Positions 25,613 to 35,461 of a DNA stretch of 64,000 nucleotides are shown here, one piece after another (positions within the stretch are counted from its first letter, which is position 1; each line of letters opens with the position of its first letter). The position numbers were made by a program, and so were the translations under genes. The stretch comes from JAJRXR01 sp041987545. GTDB lineage: Bacteria; Planctomycetota; Phycisphaerae; Phycisphaerales; UBA1924. The stretch is taken from contig JBHIWH010000002.1 in the NCBI GenBank assembly GCA_041987545.1, forward strand, positions 411,623 through 475,622, given 5' to 3'. Under the pieces are notes generated by a model, which searched no databases, was not told where the DNA came from, and saw only the letters and a list, made by a program, of their open reading frames with translations.

Positions 25613-26320
25613 CTACGGGCAGCCGGCGCCGAAGGCGACCAGGTACTCGAGGACGTCGGAGAAGTTGAGCACGCCGAAGGGCGGGGCCAGGTCCGCGAGC
25701 GAGCAGGGTGGCGGCTCGGGCGCCTCGACGAGGCGGACGTTGTAGCTCACGCCGCCGATTGCGGCGATGGTCGAGCCGGAGCGCTGGATGCTCGCGAACG
25801 CGCCCGAGCCCGACTGGATCAGGTTGGCGAAGACCGTGTACGACGTCGGGCTGGCGACGCGGTACGCACCGGGGCTGTCGGGCAGGGACGTCATCGTCGG
25901 CGCGAACGGGCCCGCGGGCGAGAGCACCGTCAGCGAGAACGTCGCGCCGCCGACGGACAGGCGGACGGCCATGCTCCCGTTCCCCGCGCTCGAGTAGGTC
26001 AGCTCCGCGTCGTCGATCGGGCCCGAGACGCGGATCGGCGCGTCGTTCGACGCCGAGGGGTCCGTGACGGCCGGGACCGCGTACAGCACCCCGTCCACGC
26101 GGCCCGAGATCCCCTCGAACGTGACCGACTGCGGGCCGGAGGCGATGGGCGGGGCGTCGGTGTCGAAAACGACGGTGGCGGTGGCGCCGCCGAGGGTCGT
26201 GACGATCTCGCCCGGCGTCGCGGAGAGCGCGATGGTGATCTCGACGTGCTCGGCGGCGGCGGGCGTCGAGGCGAGGCAGAGCGGGGCCAACACGAGGACA
26301 CGGAGACTCGGGATCGGCAT
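25613..26320 (-). CDS. Secreted 'SLPD' family protein with single-unit GC-type dockerin-like domain
   Basis: 235 aa; AAGGAGG Shine-Dalgarno; signal peptide MPIPSLRVLVLAPLCLASTPAAA. Family landmarks: EHVEITIAL just after the signal peptide, TVVFDTDAPPIASG, and TMTSLPDSPGAY. The rest is predicted beta-strand with no enzyme motif. Residues 206-235 are one tag unit (GVLNFSDVLEYLVAFGAGCP). Divergent from the DUF4185 gene; the shared upstream region (26321-26388) holds a TATGCT box on the minus strand and a TAGGCT box on the plus strand. Confidence 0.82.
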   Translation of the reverse strand: MPIPSLRVLVLAPLCLASTPAAAEHVEITIALSATPGEIVTTLGGATATVVFDTDAPPIASGPQSVTFEGISGRVDGVLYAVPAVTDPSASNDAPIRVSGPIDDAELTYSSAGNGSMAVRLSVGGATFSLTVLSPAGPFAPTMTSLPDSPGAYRVASPTSYTVFANLIQSGSGAFASIQRSGSTIAAIGGVSYNVRLVEAPEPPPCSLADLAPPFGVLNFSDVLEYLVAFGAGCP

Positions 26321-26388
26321 GGCGGGTACCTCCTTGTACGGCGCCTGAGCATATGTCGGGCCGCCCGCCGCCCGGTAGGCTTGGCCGC

Positions 26389-27462
26389 GTGGAGCCGACG
26401 CGTCGCATCCTGGCTTGGGTCGTGCTGGCGGGCGCCGGCGAGGCTGTAGCCCAGATCGAGTCCGTCCGCGGGGTCGAACGCGTCGCCCGCCTGACCGGCG
26501 AGGGCGCCCTCAACGACACGAACGCGGTCTGCGTCGGCGGGACCGACCTGGGCGTGCTCGTCGAGCACGACGGCCGCGTGTGGCTGTACTTCGGCGACAC
26601 CTTCAGCGGGCGCACGCCCCACGAGGGCGGGCGCTGGCGGCACAACGTCGCGGCCTGGACCGCCGACGAGACCCCTGGGGACGGCATCGCGTTCGGCGGG
26701 TGGGTCACGGGCGACGACGGGTGCGCCCGCCAGGTCGTCGTGGACCCGGCCGAGGGGCAGGTGACGCTGATCCCGACGGGCGGGGTCTCGGTCGGGGGCT
26801 CGGTGTACCTCTGGTGCATGAGCGTGCGGCACTGGGGGGCGCCGGGCGAGTGGGACCTGAACCATGCGCGGCTGTACCGGTCCGACGACGGGCGGGCGTT
26901 CGAGCCCGTGGAGGGGACGACGCGCGACGGCGGGACCCCCTTCGGCATGGTCGGGGCGGCCCTGGGCTCGTGGGGCGATCCCGGCGATACCTATCTGTAC
27001 CTGCTGGGCACGCCCGGCGGGCGCCTCGGCGGGGTGAGCGTCGCGCGGGTCGAGGCGTCGCGGGTCGAGGACCTGGACGCGTACGAGTACTTCGCGGGCG
27101 CCGACGACGGGGGCGGGCCAACCTGGGGCGGCGACGAGTCGGACGCGGTCCGTGTGATCCCCCCCACCGCCGGCGAGCTGTCCGTGTTCTACGCGCCCGA
27201 CGCGGACCGGTGGTGCGTGCTGCTGTTCAACCACGCGGACGCGCGGATCGAGCTGCGCGAGGCCGAGCGGCCGTGGGGCCCGTGGTCGGCGCCGATGACG
27301 GTCGCGACGGCGGAGGAGTACCAGGGCCTGTACGGCTCGTACACCTGCCCGCGGTATGTGCTGGACGGCGGGCGGACGATCTACTTCACGATGTCGCTCT
27401 GGGAGCCGTACGACGTCTACTGGATGCGTGCCGAGGTCGGGCTGGCGGGCGACGACGGCTAG
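26389..27462 (+). CDS. Exported DUF4185-family protein (no dockerin-like tag)
   Basis: 357 aa from the GTG at 26389, chosen because it gives a clean signal peptide (MEPTRRILAWVVLAGAGEAVAQ); an ATG at 26353 would add 12 unlikely residues. DUF4185 features: NDTNAVCVGGTDLGVLVEHD, WLYFGDTF, PEGTT-type linker, YLYLLGTPGG, and FTMSLWEPYDVYWM near the end. The family has a five-bladed propeller related to glycoside hydrolase folds and is found in secreted proteins of unknown activity. It lacks the GC tag and is one of three non-tagged secreted/other genes inside the array. Its TAG stop overlaps the convergent neighbour's stop. Confidence 0.8.
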   Translation: MEPTRRILAWVVLAGAGEAVAQIESVRGVERVARLTGEGALNDTNAVCVGGTDLGVLVEHDGRVWLYFGDTFSGRTPHEGGRWRHNVAAWTADETPGDGIAFGGWVTGDDGCARQVVVDPAEGQVTLIPTGGVSVGGSVYLWCMSVRHWGAPGEWDLNHARLYRSDDGRAFEPVEGTTRDGGTPFGMVGAALGSWGDPGDTYLYLLGTPGGRLGGVSVARVEASRVEDLDAYEYFAGADDGGGPTWGGDESDAVRVIPPTAGELSVFYAPDADRWCVLLFNHADARIELREAERPWGPWSAPMTVATAEEYQGLYGSYTCPRYVLDGGRTIYFTMSLWEPYDVYWMRAEVGLAGDDG

Positions 27463-28172
27463 GGGCAGTCGGCGCCGAAGGCGGTGAGAAACGCCAGCGC
27501 GTCGTCGAAGTTCAATAGGTCGAACGGCTCGGCCAGGTCGGCGATGTTGCAGCCGCCCGACCCTGTGGGCGGCTCGATCGCGCGCACGACGATCGAGAGT
27601 GTCCCGTCCCTGAACCCGGGGTCGTCCCCGAACCCGTGCCAACGCACGGTCTGCCCCAGCACGTCCGAGATGGTGAACCGGACATCCACCAGCGTGTCCG
27701 CCCGGTACGCCGCCGGATCATCGGGGAGGCTCGCGATGCCCTCCCATGCCGCACTCGCAACGCCGAGGAGTTCGACCTCCAGGGTGTACGTCTCGGTCGC
27801 GATCACGTTCGGGCGGAGGAGCTGCACATCGAGCACGACCCGACCCGGGAACGAGTAGGCGAGGGTGGCCGACCCACTCACGCTGGGATCCCCGAGAACG
27901 AGAGCGCCGGACAGGTCCACGAATGGGTTTGCCGCGCCGAATTCAGCGGGCGGGCTGATGTTGAGTTCAGCCTCGACCGCATCGATGGACAAGCCGAGCG
28001 GATCGGGATCGAACGGCGCGCCTGCATCGAACACGAGCCGCGCGTGGGTCAACGCCTCCTCCCCTGGCGTGTCCGTGCTGACGGCGGTGACGACGATCTC
28101 GATGTACGGGCCCTCGCCCGCGGAGGCCGAGGTGGCGAGCAGAAACGCGGCGGCGGCCGGCACGTGTCTCAC
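27459..28172 (-). CDS. Secreted 'SLPD' family protein with single-unit GC-type dockerin-like domain
   Basis: 237 aa from GTG at 28172, preceded at 6 nt by GAGGGGAA; the ATG at 28193 would add MPREGNA to a signal peptide that is already complete (VRHVPAAAAFLLATSASA). Landmarks: PYIEIVVTAV, ARLVFDAGAPF and GIASLPDDPAAY. Residues 208-237 are one divergent tag unit: DLLNFDDALAFL with the end GADCP instead of GCP. The stop CTAG overlaps the DUF4185 stop in the opposite direction (27459-27462). Confidence 0.8.
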   Translation of the reverse strand: MRHVPAAAAFLLATSASAGEGPYIEIVVTAVSTDTPGEEALTHARLVFDAGAPFDPDPLGLSIDAVEAELNISPPAEFGAANPFVDLSGALVLGDPSVSGSATLAYSFPGRVVLDVQLLRPNVIATETYTLEVELLGVASAAWEGIASLPDDPAAYRADTLVDVRFTISDVLGQTVRWHGFGDDPGFRDGTLSIVVRAIEPPTGSGGCNIADLAEPFDLLNFDDALAFLTAFGADCP

Positions 28173-28252
28173 GGCGTTCCCCTCACGAGGCATGGTCCGA
28201 AGCGCAGTCTACAGCTTCCTCCCACCCCGACCAACGTCCCGATCCGAGACCT

Positions 28253-29071
28253 CTACGGGCACCCGGCCCCGAACAGGCCCAGGAACGCGACGACATCGGA
28301 GAAGTCCCACTGGCCAAACGGCTCGGCTAGGTCCGCGGCCGCGTCCATCGCGCCGAACGCGCCCAGGAACGCGACGACGTCAGAGAAATCAAGCTGGCCG
28401 AAGGGCTCGGCCAGGTCGGCGCCGTTGCAGCCGTTGGCGACGCAGATGGTTGTTGCGCGGACGGCGAACGCGCCCTGGATCGGGACGTCCGGGCCGTCCA
28501 TGCGCGTGAAGTACCCGGACGAGGCCAGGTCCGTCTCCGGGATGTCGTCGTCGTAGAAGAACCACGAGCGGTCCGGGCGCCCGTCGGGGTCGAAGCGGGC
28601 GGGCGACGGGTAGTCGGGGAAGCCGCCCGGGTAGGTCAGCTCGGCCAGGTGACCGACGGCGACGAAGAACCCGCCCGAGACCTCCACGCCCGGGACCGCG
28701 TGCGTGTTGAAGTCGAAGCCGAGGTTGGCGGCGGTGACCGTCGCGTTGTACAGCGGGACGGCGTTGGTCGGGTCCGCGTCGTCGTCGGGGTCGTCGAAGA
28801 CCCAGACGTGGACCTGGTTCCCCGCGGACATGGAGCCCATGCCGAAGGAGACGAGCGTGACCAGCTCGGAGGGCTCGTTCGTGAAGTAGTAGTTGCCCCA
28901 GAGCATGTCGATGTCGCCGAACTCCTCGAAGGACGAGGGCGGGCCGAGGGTGACGTTGGAGACGCCGTCGTCCTCGCGGTACTCGGTCTCGACGTCGGCG
29001 ACGGCGGGGGCCGCGAGCAGGGCGACCGCGAGCGGGGTGATCGCGAGCGGGGCGGGAAGGCGGCGTGTCAT
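28253..29071 (-). CDS. Secreted protein of unknown fold with GC-type dockerin-like domain (two units)
   Basis: 272 aa; start at 29071 with AAGGAGAG Shine-Dalgarno and signal peptide MTRRLPAPLAITPLAVALLAAPAVA. The passenger (residues 25-210) is a predicted beta-sandwich (WGNYYFTNEPSELVTLVSFG; VWVFDDPDDDADP; GGFFVAVGHLAELTYPGGF) resembling uncharacterised 'choice-of-anchor' secreted proteins. Residues 215-272 are a textbook two-unit tag, both units containing ADLAEPFGQ followed by L/WDFSDVVAFLG. TACGCT lies at 29097-29102 on the minus strand. Confidence 0.83.
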   Translation of the reverse strand: MTRRLPAPLAITPLAVALLAAPAVADVETEYREDDGVSNVTLGPPSSFEEFGDIDMLWGNYYFTNEPSELVTLVSFGMGSMSAGNQVHVWVFDDPDDDADPTNAVPLYNATVTAANLGFDFNTHAVPGVEVSGGFFVAVGHLAELTYPGGFPDYPSPARFDPDGRPDRSWFFYDDDIPETDLASSGYFTRMDGPDVPIQGAFAVRATTICVANGCNGADLAEPFGQLDFSDVVAFLGAFGAMDAAADLAEPFGQWDFSDVVAFLGLFGAGCP

Positions 29072-29150
29072 GGGTCTCTCCTTGGGGTCCGGCGCCAGCG
29101 TAGCAGGCGCCGCGCCGGATCCGAAGGGCCGGGCGCCGCGACCGGGGCGT

Positions 29151-29204
29151 GCGAAGGCGCTCAAGGCGCTCATCCCGGGCGTGGGTGGGGTTGAGCGCCT
29201 TCGC
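29151..29204. repeat. Dispersed intergenic repeat, copy 2, with perfect 14-bp inverted arms
   Basis: Arms GCGAAGGCGCTCAA (29151-29164) and TTGAGCGCCTTCGC (29191-29204) are exact reverse complements around a 26-base loop containing CCCGGGCGTGGGTGGGG. It lies 10 bp beyond the stop of the gene ending at 29215 and could form a strong transcript-end stem without a T tract. Confidence 0.65.
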
Positions 29205-29214
29205 GGGTGGGCGT

Positions 29215-29910
29215 CTACGGGCAGCCGGCGGCGAAGGCGCTGAGGAACGCGAGCGCGTCGTCGAAGTTGAGCACGCCGAAGGGCGCGGCCAGGTCCGCGA
29301 TCGAGCAGCCGGGCGCCGGCTCCTCGGGCCGCTCGACCACGCGGGCGCGGACGGAGACCGAGCCGTTGGAGAACCCGCCCGCGGGCGTCCAGCTGGCGGC
29401 GACGTTGGCCTGCGAGGAGGCCATGTGGCAGGTGACGCGGTCGGCGCCGAGGAAGTCCTCGGGGTCGTCGGGCAGGGACTCGAGCAGGTCGGGGAAGGCG
29501 TCGCCGACGCGGATGCCGACCATCGCGTCCACGAAGCCGTGCCCGCTGGAGACCAGTCCGGTGGCGTTGATGGTGATCTCGCCGGCGGGCGGGTTGTAGG
29601 AGAGGGCGGCGGACGAGAGGGCGCTGACGCCGACGATGGTGGTCCAGTACTGCTCGAGGAACGGGTCGTCGTCGGGCGCGACGGTCAGCTCGCCCTCGAC
29701 GGAGAAGAAGTACGGCTGGTCGCCCGCGAAGCCGTCGGGGGCGGCGCCGGCGTCGAAGACGAGGCGGAGCATCGCCCGCGCGCCCTCGGGGTTGGCGTCG
29801 AAGGCGTGGGCGTGGATGGTGATCTCGATGAACGGGCCGTCGCCGGCGAGGGCGGGGCCGGTCAGCGGCGTCGTCGCCGCGATGGCCGCGGCGGTCAGGG
29901 GACGGATCAT
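29215..29910 (-). CDS. Secreted 'SLPD' family protein with single-unit GC-type dockerin-like domain
   Basis: 231 aa; signal peptide MIRPLTAAAIAATTPLTGPALA. Landmarks: PFIEITIHAHAF after cleavage, LRLVFDAGAAP, and LLESLPDDPEDF. The passenger is beta-rich with no enzyme motif. Residues 202-231 form one tag unit of the subgroup GVLNFDDALAFLSAFAAGCP. TACGCT (29948-29953, minus strand) sits 38 nt upstream, with TTCACT 17 bp further, a weaker -35. Confidence 0.82.
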   Translation of the reverse strand: MIRPLTAAAIAATTPLTGPALAGDGPFIEITIHAHAFDANPEGARAMLRLVFDAGAAPDGFAGDQPYFFSVEGELTVAPDDDPFLEQYWTTIVGVSALSSAALSYNPPAGEITINATGLVSSGHGFVDAMVGIRVGDAFPDLLESLPDDPEDFLGADRVTCHMASSQANVAASWTPAGGFSNGSVSVRARVVERPEEPAPGCSIADLAAPFGVLNFDDALAFLSAFAAGCP

Positions 29911-29983
29911 GCGTGCTCGCTCCGGGTCGTTGGGGTCGTGGACCGGGAGCGTACCGGAGCGGCGCTCGCCAGTGAATCCCCCT

Positions 29984-31303
29984 CTAGGGGCAGCCGGCGC
30001 CGAACTGCGTGAGGAACTCGACGATGTCGGAGAAGTCCCAGACGCCCGCGGGCGGGGCGAGGTCGGCGGCGCCTTCCATCGCGGCGAAGGCCGTCAGGAA
30101 CTCCAGCACGTCGGAGAAGTCAAGCGTGCCGTAGGGCTCGGCCAGGTCGGCGGGCGTGCACCCGCCGGCCGGGGGCGGGCAGGTGTTGAGCAGGACGATG
30201 GCGCGGTTGCTGCCGGGGGCGGCGGTGGCGGCGTCGATCGCGCCGTCGCCATTCAGGTCCGCGGCGACGACCGAGGCGTTGTTGGGCCCGCTCGCGAAGT
30301 CGCGCTGTGGCTGGAGCGTGCCGTCGCCGTTGCCCACGAGGAGGTTGACCGCGCCGCCGGCCGAATCGGCGATGACGACGTCGGCGTCGCCGTCGCCCGT
30401 GAAGTCCGCGATGGCGACGCCCCCGGGGACGATGGAGACGGGGGTGGTGGAGGCGACGGACAGGGCGCCCGCGCCGTTGTTCAGCAGGACGACGGCGGCC
30501 GAGGGGAGCCCCCCCACCACGACCGCGTCGGGCGCGCCGTCGCCGTTGAGATCACCGGTCGCGACGTCGAAGGCGAACGTGCCGACGGGGATGACGGGCT
30601 GGGGCGAGAGCGCGTCGCCCGCGCCGCCGAGCAGGACCCACAGCTCAGTGTCGCCGGCCGAGGCGACGATGAAGTCGGGGTCGCCATCGGCGTTGAGGTC
30701 GGCGGTGTCGATCGCGGTGGTGCTGGCGCCGGGCATGAGGGTGAGCTGCGGCGGGCCGAGCGCGCCGGCCCCGTCGCCGAGCATGTGGCGGACCTGGTTG
30801 CCGTTGGCGACCACGACGATGTCCGTGTTCCCGTCCTGGTTCAGGTCGGCGGCGACGAGGTCGTCCTGGAAGGAGAACCCGCCCGCGTCGTAGCGCGTGG
30901 ACGGGCCGAAGCCGCCCACGCCGTCGCCGAGCAGGACGGCGACGCGGTTGTCCGAGCCCAGGGCCGCGACGGCGTCGAGGTCCCCGTCGTTGTCGAGGTC
31001 GGTCAGGACGACGGCCTCGACGAGCCACTGGGCGTCGTAATCGGTGGCGGCGCCGAAGACGCCGGACCCGTCGTTGAGCAGGACGGTGACCGCCCGCTGG
31101 TCGTCGTTGGCGATGGCGAGGTCCATGTCGCCGTCGTGGTCGAGGTCGCCGGCGGTGATGCCGACGGGGTTGGAGCCGGTGATGTACGGCGCCGCGGGGG
31201 CGAACAGCGCGTCCGGGTCGCACTGGGCCAGCAGGGTGGGTCCGGCAAGGGCGATCGGGCCGGCGAGGGCGAGCAGGCGGGCGGCCTGGTGTGGCGTGGG
31301 CAT
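29984..31303 (-). CDS. Secreted VCBS-repeat propeller protein with GC-type dockerin-like domain (two units)
   Basis: 439 aa; start at 31303 with GGAGGA 6 nt upstream; signal peptide MPTPHQAARLLALAGPIALA...LLAQ. Residues 35-375 contain seven D-x-D/N-x-D-G-x-x-D blades (AGDLDHDGDMDLAIAN; LTDLDNDGDLDAVAAL; AADLNGDGAIDAAT), each with a later VLLxDG/LLNNG strand, the calcium-binding VCBS/FG-GAP type. Residues 382-439 are the two-unit tag, the second with GVWDFSDIVEFL. Probably an extracellular structural or binding protein; ligand unknown. Confidence 0.88.
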   Translation of the reverse strand: MPTPHQAARLLALAGPIALAGPTLLAQCDPDALFAPAAPYITGSNPVGITAGDLDHDGDMDLAIANDDQRAVTVLLNDGSGVFGAATDYDAQWLVEAVVLTDLDNDGDLDAVAALGSDNRVAVLLGDGVGGFGPSTRYDAGGFSFQDDLVAADLNQDGNTDIVVVANGNQVRHMLGDGAGALGPPQLTLMPGASTTAIDTADLNADGDPDFIVASAGDTELWVLLGGAGDALSPQPVIPVGTFAFDVATGDLNGDGAPDAVVVGGLPSAAVVLLNNGAGALSVASTTPVSIVPGGVAIADFTGDGDADVVIADSAGGAVNLLVGNGDGTLQPQRDFASGPNNASVVAADLNGDGAIDAATAAPGSNRAIVLLNTCPPPAGGCTPADLAEPYGTLDFSDVLEFLTAFAAMEGAADLAPPAGVWDFSDIVEFLTQFGAGCP

Positions 31304-31389
31304 CGCGGTCCTCCGGGTGTGTGGGGCTGGGCCGCGATCAGTACGAGATCGGGGCCCGGCGCGGTCCACGATGACCCGGAGGGGCCGTC

Positions 31390-32094
31390 CTACGGGCAGC
31401 CGGCCCCGAAGGCGGTGAGGAAGGCAACGACGTCGGAGAAATCCCACTGGCCGATGGGGGGCGCGAAGTCGGCCTCGGGCAGCTCGGCCGTGAAGGCGCC
31501 GAGGAAGAAGATCACGTCGGTGAAGTCCAGCGAGCCGAGGGGCGGCGCGAGGTCCGCCGGGCACGGCGGCGCCGGGTACTCGATGAAATAGCCGCGGACG
31601 TCACCTCCGTCCAGGCGGAAGTCCAGCCACTCGGCGGGCCCGGTCCCCCACGTCTTCAGGAAGTCCGCGTCCCCGCCCGAGTTGTTCGGTTCGCCCGCGT
31701 GCCAGTTGGTGAAGTCCCACTCCTCGCCGGTGATCCACCGCCAGCCGCCTGTCGGCTCCGCGTAGTCGGGCGCGCTCGTGTCCTGGTATCCGCCGAGCCA
31801 GCGTTCCCCGGCCTCGTTGCCGGGAGAGAACTGGTCGGCGATGAACTGCTGCTCCGGCTCGGATGTGATCACCAGGAGATGGCCGTTCACGCCCCCAAAC
31901 ACGGAGGCGGCGGCGGCGTCGCGCGCGGCCAACCAGTCGATGCCCGGCGCGTCCACCAGCTCGTAGAAGTGACCGTTGCCGCCCTCGGTTACGGGCCACT
32001 CCACGGGCTGCGCCAGCACCGGCGCCCCGGCGGAGACCACGAGGAGCGTGCACCACACGAGACGACGCACGCTCTGTCTGCTGGCACAGCTCAT
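31390..32094 (-). CDS. Secreted C-type lectin-like protein with GC-type dockerin-like domain (two units)
   Basis: 234 aa; starts at the ATG that shares its A with the upstream gene's stop (TGATG, 32092-32096), so translation is probably coupled. Signal peptide MSCASRQSVRRLVWCTLLVV...VLA. Residues 30-172 are a C-type lectin-like domain: GNGHFYELV, WLAARDAAAASVFGGVNGHL, WLGGYQD, the ligand-loop NWHAGEPNNSGGDADFL, and a final GYFIEYP. Such domains bind carbohydrate, here perhaps with calcium through the EPN motif (mannose-type triplet). Residues 178-234 are the two-unit tag (C-P-ADL start, DFTDVIFFLGAF). Confidence 0.9.
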   Translation of the reverse strand: MSCASRQSVRRLVWCTLLVVSAGAPVLAQPVEWPVTEGGNGHFYELVDAPGIDWLAARDAAAASVFGGVNGHLLVITSEPEQQFIADQFSPGNEAGERWLGGYQDTSAPDYAEPTGGWRWITGEEWDFTNWHAGEPNNSGGDADFLKTWGTGPAEWLDFRLDGGDVRGYFIEYPAPPCPADLAPPLGSLDFTDVIFFLGAFTAELPEADFAPPIGQWDFSDVVAFLTAFGAGCP

Positions 32095-33710
32095 CACGGG
32101 CAGCCCGCGCCGAAGGCGGTGAGGAAGGCCAGCACGTCGGAGAAGTCGAAGAGGCCGACCGGCGGCGCGAGGTCGGCGTCGGCGTCCATCGCGGCGAACG
32201 CGGTCAGGAACGCGAGCACGTCGGAGAAATCGAGCGTGCCGTCCTCGACGAGGTCCGCGGCGCACAGCGGCTCGAGGAACAGGGCGTCGAGGCCGTAGCC
32301 GTGGCGCGCGGGGTTCGCGAGCGGGTTGGAGCCGGTGATCTGCACGAGCACGTCGTTGGGGCCGGCCTGGAGGTCGAACTCGCCGAGGGGCGTCAAGCCG
32401 GTGTTGAGCACGATGCCGGCATACAAGTCGATCGGGGGCGAAGGCTGGCCGTTGATGGTGTGCGTGACGATGCCGAAGTCTAGGGCGGCGGTGAACGAGG
32501 CGTAGACGCGGTAGCGGCCGGCCGCCGGGGCGGTGATCGTGCTGGCCAGCGTGTCGCCCGGCGCGCCGTCGATCCAGAGGACTTGCTCGTCCCCGCTCCA
32601 GAGCCCGAGGAAGATCGACATGTCCTGGGTGAACGCGACGCCGCCCGTGGTGGCGATCGGCAGACCCTCGCCCTCGATGGGCGCCATCGTCCGGTCGCTG
32701 ACGCCCTCGCCCGGGCTCCGCCCGGTGCGCAGCAGCAGCGCCTGGCGCATCGTCCCGGCCTGCGAGGCGACGACCTCGCCGACGGGGTGGTAGTAGGACA
32801 TGATGTTGGCCCGCGGCAGCGGGAACTCGTCGCCGTCGAGGATGATCGAGGGCAGGAGGCACTGGGTCCCGAACGTATCGACGAACGGGTCGGTCAGCGT
32901 CTGGTCGCGGCCGTCGCCGTCGAAGACCCCGGGCTCGCGGTCGTTGATGACGTAGAACGCCTCGGCGTTGGCGACGGAGCCGAAGATGGCGCGGAAGGTG
33001 TGGGGCAGGCCGAGGTAATGGCCGACCTCGTGCGCGAACAGGCCGATGTTCTGCTCGCCGCAGACGACGGTGAAGTCGAACGCGGGCATGGCGATGAAGT
33101 CGTAGTCGGTCCAGGAGAAGCCGGCGCCGGTGGGCGTGGTCGGGTTCGTCCCCCATCGGAAGAAGACGGTCATGCGGTCGGGGGTCTGGGCGGCGATCAC
33201 GTCGCCCAGGGCGCGCTGGGCGTCCCAGTCCGGGTTCGCGATGCCGGTCAGGGTGTTGATCAGCGTGCTGTTGAGCTGCTCGAAGTCCCCAGAGCCGGGC
33301 GAGGGGTCGAACTCGAGCGTGATGGCGGCGTTCTCCAGACACACGTTCGCCCGGTCCACCCAGTCGCGGACCTGCTCGGGCGTGATGGGCGTCAGGCGCC
33401 CGCCGTCGTCGTCGGCGACGAAGACCGCGCGGACGCGCACGCTCAGCTCGGGCAGCGCGTTGGGCGGCACGGGCCAGTCGACCCCCCCACCACGCGCCGG
33501 GGCGTCGTGCACGTGCCCGCCCGCGGGCGCCGCGGGCAATCGCGTGACGACGTTCGGCATCGAGTGGGCGCCCAGGTCGCACCCGCGGATGGACTTGGCC
33601 GCGTCGGCGTGCGTCTGGGCCCAGTCCGCGGGCTCGCCCGGCTGGGCCATGGCGGCGCCGACGAGCGAGTGCACGAGGATCCAGGCGACGGCTGTGGGCG
33701 CGGCGTTCAT
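32094..33710 (-). CDS. Secreted metzincin-type zinc metalloprotease with GC-type dockerin-like domain (two units)
   Basis: 538 aa; signal peptide MNAAPTAVAWILVHSLVGAAMAQ. The zinc site HEVGHYLGLPH is at residues 227-237 (H227, E228, H231, H237) and a Met-turn ANIMSYYHP follows (M304), the pattern of pappalysin-like M43 or related metzincins, so extracellular proteolysis is predicted. Residues 340-480 form a beta-sandwich (TLASTITAPAAGRYRVYASF; GPNDVLVQITGSNP) like carbohydrate-binding accessory domains. The tag occupies 483-538; its first unit, ADLVEDGTLDFSD, keeps classical dockerin spacing. TAGCGT lies 6 nt before the ATG with no Shine-Dalgarno. It is coupled to the lectin gene downstream. 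Confidence 0.92.
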   Translation of the reverse strand: MNAAPTAVAWILVHSLVGAAMAQPGEPADWAQTHADAAKSIRGCDLGAHSMPNVVTRLPAAPAGGHVHDAPARGGGVDWPVPPNALPELSVRVRAVFVADDDGGRLTPITPEQVRDWVDRANVCLENAAITLEFDPSPGSGDFEQLNSTLINTLTGIANPDWDAQRALGDVIAAQTPDRMTVFFRWGTNPTTPTGAGFSWTDYDFIAMPAFDFTVVCGEQNIGLFAHEVGHYLGLPHTFRAIFGSVANAEAFYVINDREPGVFDGDGRDQTLTDPFVDTFGTQCLLPSIILDGDEFPLPRANIMSYYHPVGEVVASQAGTMRQALLLRTGRSPGEGVSDRTMAPIEGEGLPIATTGGVAFTQDMSIFLGLWSGDEQVLWIDGAPGDTLASTITAPAAGRYRVYASFTAALDFGIVTHTINGQPSPPIDLYAGIVLNTGLTPLGEFDLQAGPNDVLVQITGSNPLANPARHGYGLDALFLEPLCAADLVEDGTLDFSDVLAFLTAFAAMDADADLAPPVGLFDFSDVLAFLTAFGAGCP

Positions 33711-33716
33711 CGGTGC

Positions 33717-33722
33717 ACGCTA
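33717..33722 (-). promoter_or_regulatory. -10-like box of the metzincin gene, leaderless spacing
   Basis: TAGCGT on the minus strand with 6 nt (GCACCG) to the ATG at 33710 and no Shine-Dalgarno, compatible with a leaderless bicistronic metzincin-lectin mRNA. Confidence 0.35.
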
Positions 33723-33790
33723 CGGGCCCCCGGCCGCCGCGGTTGCGGGCGAGGCCCCGATCCGCGGGCGACTCCCGCGGGCGACGCCGG

Positions 33791-33835
33791 CGCCAACGCG
33801 CTCAAGGTGGCCAACCCGGGCGGAGGGTGGGCCGG
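33791..33835. repeat. Dispersed intergenic repeat, copy 3
   Basis: GCGCTCAAGGTGGCCAACC then CGGGCGGAGGGTGGG on the plus strand, in the divergent region between the metzincin gene and pgi. It shares GCGCTCAAGG, CCCGGG and GGGTGGG with copy 2; the outer inverted arm is only partly kept (CAAG/CTTG). Confidence 0.55.
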
Positions 33836-33882
33836 GCTTGTTCCCGGCCTGTGCGCACACGACCCACCCGCCCCGCCGCGGG

Positions 33883-33888
33883 TACGCT
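33883..33888 (+). promoter_or_regulatory. -10-like box of pgi, leaderless spacing
   Basis: TACGCT followed by exactly six C residues and the pgi ATG. With normal spacing the start codon would be +1; there is no Shine-Dalgarno. Confidence 0.5.
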
Positions 33889-33894
33889 CCCCCC

Positions 33895-35301
<1,407 letters not shown>

Positions 35302-35461
35302 GGGCCGCCCCATCGTCTGAACCGAGACGGACCGGGTGGGCATGAAGATCCTGCATCAGTCGGCGCTGGCCGATCGCGTTGTGCGGACCGCCGCCTAGGG
35401 ACGCCGGTGTTGATCTGGTACGCTGGCGCCGGTTCCGGCTCCGGCGCGGAGGACCACGGGG

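Noticed and set aside
35342..35398. An 18-codon ORF between pgi and the next array gene
   Set aside because: No Shine-Dalgarno, no recognisable sequence and no reason to prefer it over chance.
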